In this document: positions 18,340 through 23,245 of the stretch, piece by piece
How positions within the stretch are numbered: position 1 is the first letter of the stretch
Layout of the letters: every line of letters starts with the position of its first letter
Assembly: GCA_003427395.1 (NCBI GenBank)
Contig: BFEA01000024.1
Span: forward strand, 3,974,965 to 3,998,209
Direction of reading: 5' to 3'
Length of the DNA: 23,245 nt
Source: Chara braunii
Taxonomy: Eukaryota > Streptophyta > Charophyceae > Charales > Characeae
Program-made: the position numbers and the translations under genes
Notes under the pieces: generated by a model
Told to the model about the DNA's origin: nothing
What the model saw: only the letters and a program-made list of their open reading frames with translations
The model's database searches: none

Positions 18340-19445
18340 CCTTCTGTCAGGTGTTTTGTAAGTTTGCCTTTGATTAAGTAACCTTGTCATCGATGTTGAG
18401 TAAGGGTCATAAGCTGATTTTTCAAGTTTGCGATGTGTAACGGTTGAAAGACTATTTCCGGTTGATCATGTTGTTCATAAAATAGTAGTTGTTCTTGTAG
18501 TTTTATTTCCTTAACATATCCATTTTTTGCTATTAATTTAAAATACTTTTTACACTTTCTGGTAATGAACAAAGTTTATTATTTGACCATAATATGTAAG
18601 ATTTTTGTTTGTCATTGTTTGTGTACCAGAACTCCCGCACATCTTGAATGTATTTCCTAAACCCTATTTGGGAAAGGTGAGATAAATTTATTTTTTTCGC
18701 ATGATCTGGTTTCTTGCGGAAGGAGAGCGGGGTAATGCACATTTTATCATCAGCCCCTAACCATAGACTCTAAGGAAATGTAGTTGTTTCTGATAGGGCT
18801 CTATCCAGATCCTCAGACATGAGTATTAAGTTTGTCCTAGACCATGACTGATGTGGGTACACAATTGCGAATGCATGTGTAGAGTCATTCCTTCATAAAT
18901 ATCCATCTAAATATGTCATAGAGGTTTGTTGATTCACAAAGTTGTTGGATAATTTGTTCATCTTCTTCAATATAAGATGGACAAGGAGATGGGATCTTCC
19001 ACCTGTCCCCCTGCTATAACGACTGGAAGCCCCGCGAGGATATGACCCCTAATCTCCTAAAGAAAAAAAAAAATATTTCTTGTACATCGTTGGGGCCATA
19101 TATATTCATGATACAAATTAATTCCAATTCTAACATTACTAGCATTGATACTCATTTGCCCTTATCCTTGTCTAGGTCCCAATACACTACCTCAATCCGC
19201 GAGTCCGGTGAAACCCGTATAGCCACTCCTGCTCAACTGCTACGTGGAGCATATGATTGATATATCTCAAAAGACCATATTAGGTTATGAGCTCTATTAT
19301 GAGAAGGGGAATCTATGAGATGGGTCTCTTGAATACATATTATATCCGGCCAAGACCGCCCTCCCAACCCCTTGAGTTTTTCAAGAGTCAGTTGTCTTTT
19401 GACAGCATCTGTTGTTGTCAATCCGTTGACATTAAACCGCCACCA
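18340..19445 (-). pseudogene. LINE (non-LTR retrotransposon) remnant: endonuclease and linker
   Basis: Read on the minus strand from about 19445 down, the translation opens FNVNGL (the WNxxGL motif of exonuclease-endonuclease-phosphatase folds). PDIICIQETHL follows (about 19330; the Glu is a catalytic metal ligand in the family), then after a frameshift GVAIRVSPDSRIEV (about 19215) and IYGPNDVQE (about 19100). Further on come LYDIFRW (about 18925), a SWSRTNLILMSEDL-like stretch (about 18830), and a linker ending RGKL-like and LTEG near 18345. This is the order in plant and other L1-type ORF2 proteins, whose endonuclease nicks target DNA. The reverse transcriptase is absent; several stops and shifts make it inactive. 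The 3' end of the element was lost or lies elsewhere. Confidence 0.8.
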
Positions 19446-19559
19446 CCTTCGTTCTTATTTTTGTTGAACCTGAATTCCACTACGCATTGAGTTTTTGTCG
19501 AGCCTAGGTCCCATTGCATTTTCTTATTTGGTACTCATGGAAGTCGCCCTCCTAAAAAG
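19446..19559 (-). other. possible 5' flank of the LINE remnant
   Basis: Minus-strand sequence immediately upstream of the endonuclease start shows no recognisable ORF1 product. It may be LINE leader or host DNA. Confidence 0.25.
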
Positions 19560-20240
19560 AAAAAGGAAAACAAAAAAAAACACAACACTAACGCCATGAT
19601 AGTCATCAGATACATTTCGAGTTATGGTGGGATTGTGCCTTCGGTGAGGGCATCTGTCCGATGAAGACAGAGATGAAGAACGAAAAAAAAAAAAGCATCC
19701 CTCAGGCTGTGATCACAGTCCCATACAGGACGCTACATTACATGTGTGAGTATGCGGTGAATGAGGCTAACTCCCATGGAATACGCCCTGCCGCCCTGAC
19801 AACTAGAAGGAATCCAAAAAAAGAAAAACAAAAAAGAAGAACAACAATCACCGTCCCGCATACTGGCGAGATGCATTCCACTAAGCACTAGTGTGACTTC
19901 CACCTCCGTGAGGGCCTTTCCCGACATGTCTGTCTCATGGAGAACCAAATGAAGGGGGGAAAAAATAACATTCCTTATGTTGTGATCGAGGTACAATACA
20001 AGATGCAACTTAGACGCTATAGTACTAGACTGAGTATGAGGTGAGTGTGGCAGTCAGTTGCCCTGCGTGGTATCCATCATGCCAAGCTGACAGGGCACCA
20101 AAAGAAAAACGAAAAGAAGAAAACAACAAGAGAAACAACAACAATAACGTTCCCGCACATACTAGTCCGATACGTTCCTCAAAGCACTGGTGTGACTTCC
20201 ACTCCGTGAGGGTCTTCCCCGACGACACTGGATTCAAAGT
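19560..20240 (+). repeat. diverged ~0.26-0.30-kb tandem repeats with A-rich tracts
   Basis: Three related blocks each contain an A-rich AAAAAGAAAAA-type tract followed downstream by a CCGTGAGGG landmark (about 19641, 19905 and 20203). AAGCACTRGTGTGACTTCCA is shared by the second and third (19883 and 20182; spacing 299). Other shared words are a CATCC/CATTCC segment and a GTGAGTATG/GAGTATGAGGTGA segment. Blocks differ in length through the A-rich parts. No coding potential is recognised. Confidence 0.65.
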
Positions 20241-20584
20241 TCGTCGTGTTTTTTGTTGTTGTTTTCTCTATCACGGGGAACCACAAGTTCCAAATCTTTT
20301 ATTTTATTTTCCTTTCGTATTGACCCTACGCTAGACCCTCGAACTTTTCGGGTGAGGTCATTTTCCCAAATGGGACTACAACTTGGAAAGGTTTAAACCA
20401 TCAGTACCTCGCCCAACCATTTTACTCTCACGCGGCTGTTAACGCGCCACATTGGACGGGGGTCGGACACTGAACGACCAGTACCAAAAAAACAAAAAAA
20501 AAAACAAAAAAAAAGTCGAAAGTGCAAATAAAAAAAGGGAGAGAAAACCAACGGGAAAAACGGGCGTGGCAGGGAGGTTGAGGG

Positions 20585-20589
<5 letters not shown>
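20241..20589. other. no gene recognised; A-rich end
   Basis: Non-coding sequence with an AAAAAAACAAAA-type tract near 20486-20515, running into the (GA)n microsatellite. Confidence 0.45.

Positions 20590-20669
<80 letters not shown>
20590..20669. repeat. (GA)n microsatellite
   Basis: About 40 perfect GA units. An imperfect GAGAGAGGGAGAGC-type purine tract follows at about 20760-20825. Long open frames of alternating Arg/Glu (plus strand) or Leu/Ser (minus strand) across it are artefacts. Confidence 0.98.
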
Positions 20670-20672
<3 letters not shown>

Positions 20673-20942
20673 GATTCACATGAACCTTACGCACTACGTG
20701 GCAAGATTCATTCGAATCTAGCATATCGAGGTCGGGGCCGTGCAAGCAAGGGTGTGTGCGCGAGAGAGGGAGAGGGAGGGAGCGGGAGAGAGAGCGAGGG
20801 AGAGCGAGAGAGAGCGAAAGAGACAAAAAATTCTTTTTTGTTTTATAGTACGTGTGATAAATTGATAAGCGGCTTGTTTCATTTCATGCGTTGACAACAT
20901 CTACTTTCAACTTGTAGTATACTTTTCATGATCTAATTTTAT

Positions 20943-21083
20943 GATTTGATTGCCATGTATTTAGCCATCGAACTTCAAAATTTATGTTTTTATGTTATTG
21001 CAGCATCAAAACGAAATTCTGAATTCTCTATAGAGGCTGGATTAAAATATTTTATTTTAGGTGTCTTTTCCTCGGAGTTATTT
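20943..21083 (+). pseudogene. nad2: mitochondrial nad2 fragment
   Basis: The translation reads [18 protein letters not shown], then [18 protein letters not shown] and LGVFSSELF. This matches the well-conserved interior of plant mitochondrial NADH dehydrogenase subunit 2 (complex I, inner membrane). The family has AFSSG at the last part; here it diverges after FSS, so the copy is cut there. About 47 residues remain of a protein of roughly 490. No start codon belongs to it, and upstream sequence does not continue nad2 clearly. It is fused in frame to unrelated sequence and the rps4 fragment. Confidence 0.88.
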
Positions 21084-21383
21084 CATCTACACGTGTATGT
21101 ACATGAAGATGTGAGTTATATTGAATACTCAGTAAGTTATACACTACTTATCAGTCTTCATGATCTTCTTAATTCTTTTTTAGGTAAACAAAAGAGTTCG
21201 TTATTATTAATGGAGAAAAGATTGGACATTCTTCTTGTACGTATGAATTTTTGCTCTACTATTTTTACAGCAAGACAACTTATAAGTCGTCAGTTTTTGT
21301 TTTGCGCAGCTGTAGAGCGTAATGATCAAAGTCTGCCTGACTGTGAGACCTACAAGTCGAACAGAGACGGAAATCGACCATAG
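20946..21383 (+). other. 145-codon chimeric open frame of mitochondrial pieces
   Basis: A single open frame (first codon TTG if it were used) runs through the nad2 piece (residues 1-46), a spacer of about 32 residues without recognised origin, the rps4 piece (about residues 79-116) and into antisense-free rRNA-derived sequence (from residue about 131), ending at TAG. It arose by joining fragments. In real plant mitochondria such chimeric frames can be expressed, but the nuclear-repeat surroundings favour an untranscribed nuclear insertion. Confidence 0.6.
21180..21293 (+). pseudogene. rps4: mitochondrial rps4 fragment
   Basis: The translation [20 protein letters not shown] then ARQLIS matches the S4 RNA-binding region of mitochondrial ribosomal protein S4 (LExRLDVxLVRxxFC...ARQLISH), a small-subunit protein. 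Only about 38 residues are clear; after LIS the sequence leaves the family. The left limit is uncertain because the N-terminal part of rps4 varies. In normal genomes rps4 and nad2 are separate genes, so their joining here is a rearrangement. Confidence 0.8.
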
Positions 21384-21425
21384 TGATCCGGGGGCCCCGT
21401 GTGGAAGGGCTCTCGCTCAACGGAT
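21336..21425 (+). rRNA. rrn26: partial mitochondrial large-subunit rRNA (fragment A, domain V region)
   Basis: CCTGACTGTGAGACCTACAA, GTCGAACAGAGACGGAAATC, TAGTGATCCGG and GGAAGGGC...CGCTCAACGGAT follow the order of the bacterial-type 23S rRNA peptidyl-transferase domain around E. coli position 2400. Variants fit a plant mitochondrial 26S rather than a cytosolic rRNA; a plastid source is less likely by the bases I recall but not excluded. Only about 90 bases are present, so it cannot form a working rRNA. Confidence 0.85.
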
Positions 21426-21560
21426 CAGTGTCTTTCTTTTGATCACTTGGGATACACTCATTTCTCTCATTGAACGTACGTAATTTTGATTCATAGATGA
21501 TTGATTGTGCACAAGCTGCGCGAACCCTCATGGCTTAAAACCAACGGATTTTCATCTTAC
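21426..21560. other. spacer between rRNA fragments
   Basis: About 135 bases whose origin I do not recognise. CAACGGAT occurs at its left edge (the end of fragment A) and again near 21542, just before fragment B; this shared word could have mediated joining. Confidence 0.4.
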
Positions 21561-21608
21561 TTAAGGAACTCGGCAAAATAACTCCGTAACTTCGGGAGAA
21601 GGAGCGCT
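21561..21608 (+). rRNA. rrn26: partial mitochondrial large-subunit rRNA (fragment B)
   Basis: TTAAGGAACTCGGCAAAATA, then CTCCGTAACTTCGGGAGAAG and GAGCGC, match the strongly conserved stretch near E. coli 23S position 1670. It lies on the same strand as fragment A but downstream of it, the reverse of their order in an intact rRNA. Confidence 0.88.
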
Positions 21609-22066
21609 TTTCTTTGCAAAAACAAACAAAAGTAAATTTTATACAAAATTTACTTTATGTTAATAGGATATTGTGTACCAAAGTATACTGATATTGACCG
21701 TATAATAAGACTAAACTCTTTTGAGATTCTAAATATGATATTTTTTTAAGCGGTTTCCCAAGCGAAACGCTTGAGCTTATGTGAGCATATATAATATCCG
21801 TTGGCAAAAGAAAAACCTCGAATTCGCATTCCGGGGATGCACGTTGCGCATACTAATAATGATTAGAGTCCCCATCAGAGAAAACGGTACTTAACCAGTG
21901 GGCTTGCCTACAAACAAGCGTGAATGTCATTCACACAGAACAGAAGGCAGATAAACGACTTTTTTTGCTTGTCTGTTGAAAAAGCATTCCCGTGTGACTC
22001 GCCAAAGTTTGAAATTTGGTCACGTAGATCCCCCCCCCGCAACACTAATTTGCAAAACGGGAACGC
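21609..22066. other. AT-rich stretch, possibly further organelle-derived sequence
   Basis: AT-rich from 21609 to about 21800 with small hairpins (AAGCG-AAA-CGCTT near 21764). A run of Cs lies near 22030. No gene is recognised; the left part could be mitochondrial intergenic DNA. Confidence 0.35.
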
Positions 22067-22134
22067 ATCTTTCCGCAAACGTGGGAAGATTCATTCTTGT
22101 TTTGCAGTGAATCTTTCCGCGTTTACGGAAAGAT
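22067..22134. repeat. nested inverted repeats able to form two alternative folds
   Basis: Two small hairpins, ATCTTTCC-GGGAAGAT (22067-22090) and ATCTTTCCG-CGGAAAGAT (22111-22134), lie in direct order. In addition 22067-22092 and 22109-22134 are inverted copies matching at 23 of 26 positions, giving one larger stem with a loop of about 16 nt. Confidence 0.85.
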
Positions 22135-22145
22135 GTATTCTCGTT

Positions 22146-22179
22146 GTCGGGACCTGTGGTTGCTGAATCGAGTCCCGAC
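22146..22179. repeat. 8-bp perfect hairpin GTCGGGAC-GTCCCGAC
   Basis: Arms at 22146-22153 and 22172-22179 with an 18-nt loop. It is not a tRNA: no other arms follow. Confidence 0.75.
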
Positions 22180-23245
22180 CCCTGAGAAACGATGTATGGC
22201 TAAAGTATGCACAACAGAGGAATCTGGAATGAGGAAGCAAGAGAGACAAAAAGGATGAAGGGTTAAGGCAAGAATGTTGGCAACTTGGCACCTAGGGCCC
22301 GGGAGGATGTTCCAGGCCGCCGGGGCCATTAGGCCAGGAATAGACCGACAGAGTGGTGAGCGGCAAAGTGTTGTAGGAGATTAGTAAAGACGGCCCCCTT
22401 CTCGAAGAAGGAGGACCGCCAAAAAAAGAGTACCCTGAGGACAAGCACCGCAGGTAAAAGGGGGTCAACGATGTCAAGTAAAATGATACCATAACACTGG
22501 CACATGGGAGCGTAGCATGTGGCCAAGGAGGTCATTTGAATATGGCATAAGGAAAGCCTAAGGGCTATGGACCAAGCAAGGGGATGCAAAGAGAAGACTG
22601 AAAGGGGCCACCCGAGTAGGTGTCGGGCCACGAGCAACTTGAAAGATGGCCTTGGGAGCCATGATAAGAAGGATTAGAACAAAAAAAAAAAAAAAGCCTT
22701 TTTAGGCCGCTAGGCCTTGAAACTGAGAAGAAATCCAAAGGGAATGCAACAGACCACAAGGGAGTGTCAAGGCCATGAGAAAAAAAATCTTAATGGCAAA
22801 AAAATACTAGAAAAGAAGGCCCCAAGCTTGGGGGTCATTTATGGCAATAAACGATGATTGTGACATTACAGATTTCATGACCGAGAACACCGGCACGCTT
22901 GGGACACGTGAGAAGGCGGAAAATGAGGTGTTGGGGAATGGGAAAAGTCAAGAAAAAACGGGACAGGAGGTGGACTGCAATCCAGAATATCTCGGATCAG
23001 CCAGCCTACAGAAAATGGAACCTTGAGAGGCTCCATGTGAAAAACAAGCCTTCGGGAGAAAATCAGAATAAAAGAGGCAATAGTTTGGGGAAAACGGGCG
23101 CAAAATGGGGTTCTCATGAGCATGGGGGTGCCACAATTGCAGTCCGAGAAATAGCGGACTGGGATGAACTAGTCCCAAAGCAAGAGGTAGGGCTCAGAAA
23201 AAGGAGCAACAGCTACTTGACACTAAGCATGTTAGGAAAAAAAAA
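22180..23245. other. no gene recognised
   Basis: Purine-leaning plus strand with open but featureless frames. It includes a poly(A) run (22681-22695) followed by GCCTTTTTAGGC, and a perfect CAGTCCG-CGGACTG hairpin at 23140-23161. The window ends in an A run. Some minus-strand frames are Pro/Leu/Ser-rich and hint at nothing specific. Confidence 0.4.

Noticed and set aside
20428-20826. Arg/Glu or Leu/Ser repeat proteins
   Set aside because: Translation of the (GA)n microsatellite.
22146-22179. tRNA-like hairpin
   Set aside because: Only one stem is present; no D, anticodon or T arm of normal size can be placed.
22292-22759. Possible LINE reverse transcriptase tail on the minus strand
   Set aside because: A few Gly/Leu/Trp-rich words are suggestive, but no catalytic or zinc motif could be placed.

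Overview
The window looks like repeat-rich nuclear DNA from a streptophyte plant. I found no intact cellular protein gene. The host call rests on plant-type mitochondrial fragments (nad2, rps4 and large-subunit rRNA) near 20.9-21.6 kb, broken Ty3/gypsy and LINE retroelements, long microsatellites, and one 65-base assembly gap. It is an inference: no lineage-specific gene is visible. All coding-like sequence is fragmentary and carries stops or frameshifts.

Layout. 1-57 is a (CT)n tract followed by C-rich DNA. 477-1013 holds three 179-bp satellite-like units. 2428-3046 holds seven spaced hairpins with a constant core and covarying stems. Three ~125-bp tandem units (3245-3612) and a primer-binding-site-like TGGCGACTC (3641) follow, so 2.4-3.66 kb may be the end of an LTR or the leader of a retrotransposon. 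3.66-5.39 kb is unassigned and becomes GC-rich towards its end. 5.40-8.23 kb is a decayed Ty3/gypsy pol read on the minus strand (RT, RNase H, integrase). 8.24-10.2 kb is non-coding with small repeats. At 10.20-10.94 kb a minus-strand RT scrap abuts a plus-strand integrase tail with a chromodomain-like end.

10.94-16.26 kb is unassigned DNA with the gap, simple repeats and short duplications. 16265-16766 is a 251-bp tandem duplication whose two copies each hold a 74-bp hairpin with compensatory changes. 17493-18111 is a non-coding, nested palindromic element, probably MITE-like. 18.34-19.45 kb is a minus-strand LINE remnant (endonuclease and downstream linker). 19.56-20.24 kb holds diverged ~0.26-0.30-kb tandem repeats, then an 80-bp (GA)n tract. 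20.94-21.61 kb is scrambled mitochondrial DNA in which nad2 and rps4 pieces form one open frame running into rRNA sequence. The rest has inverted repeats and A-rich tracts.

No genes here work together as a pathway. The best candidates for something undescribed are two hairpin systems whose arms vary in step: the array at 2428-3046 and the duplicated hairpin at 16441-16765. Both point to selection on, or copying through, a folded structure. All identifications are by eye, without database searches.
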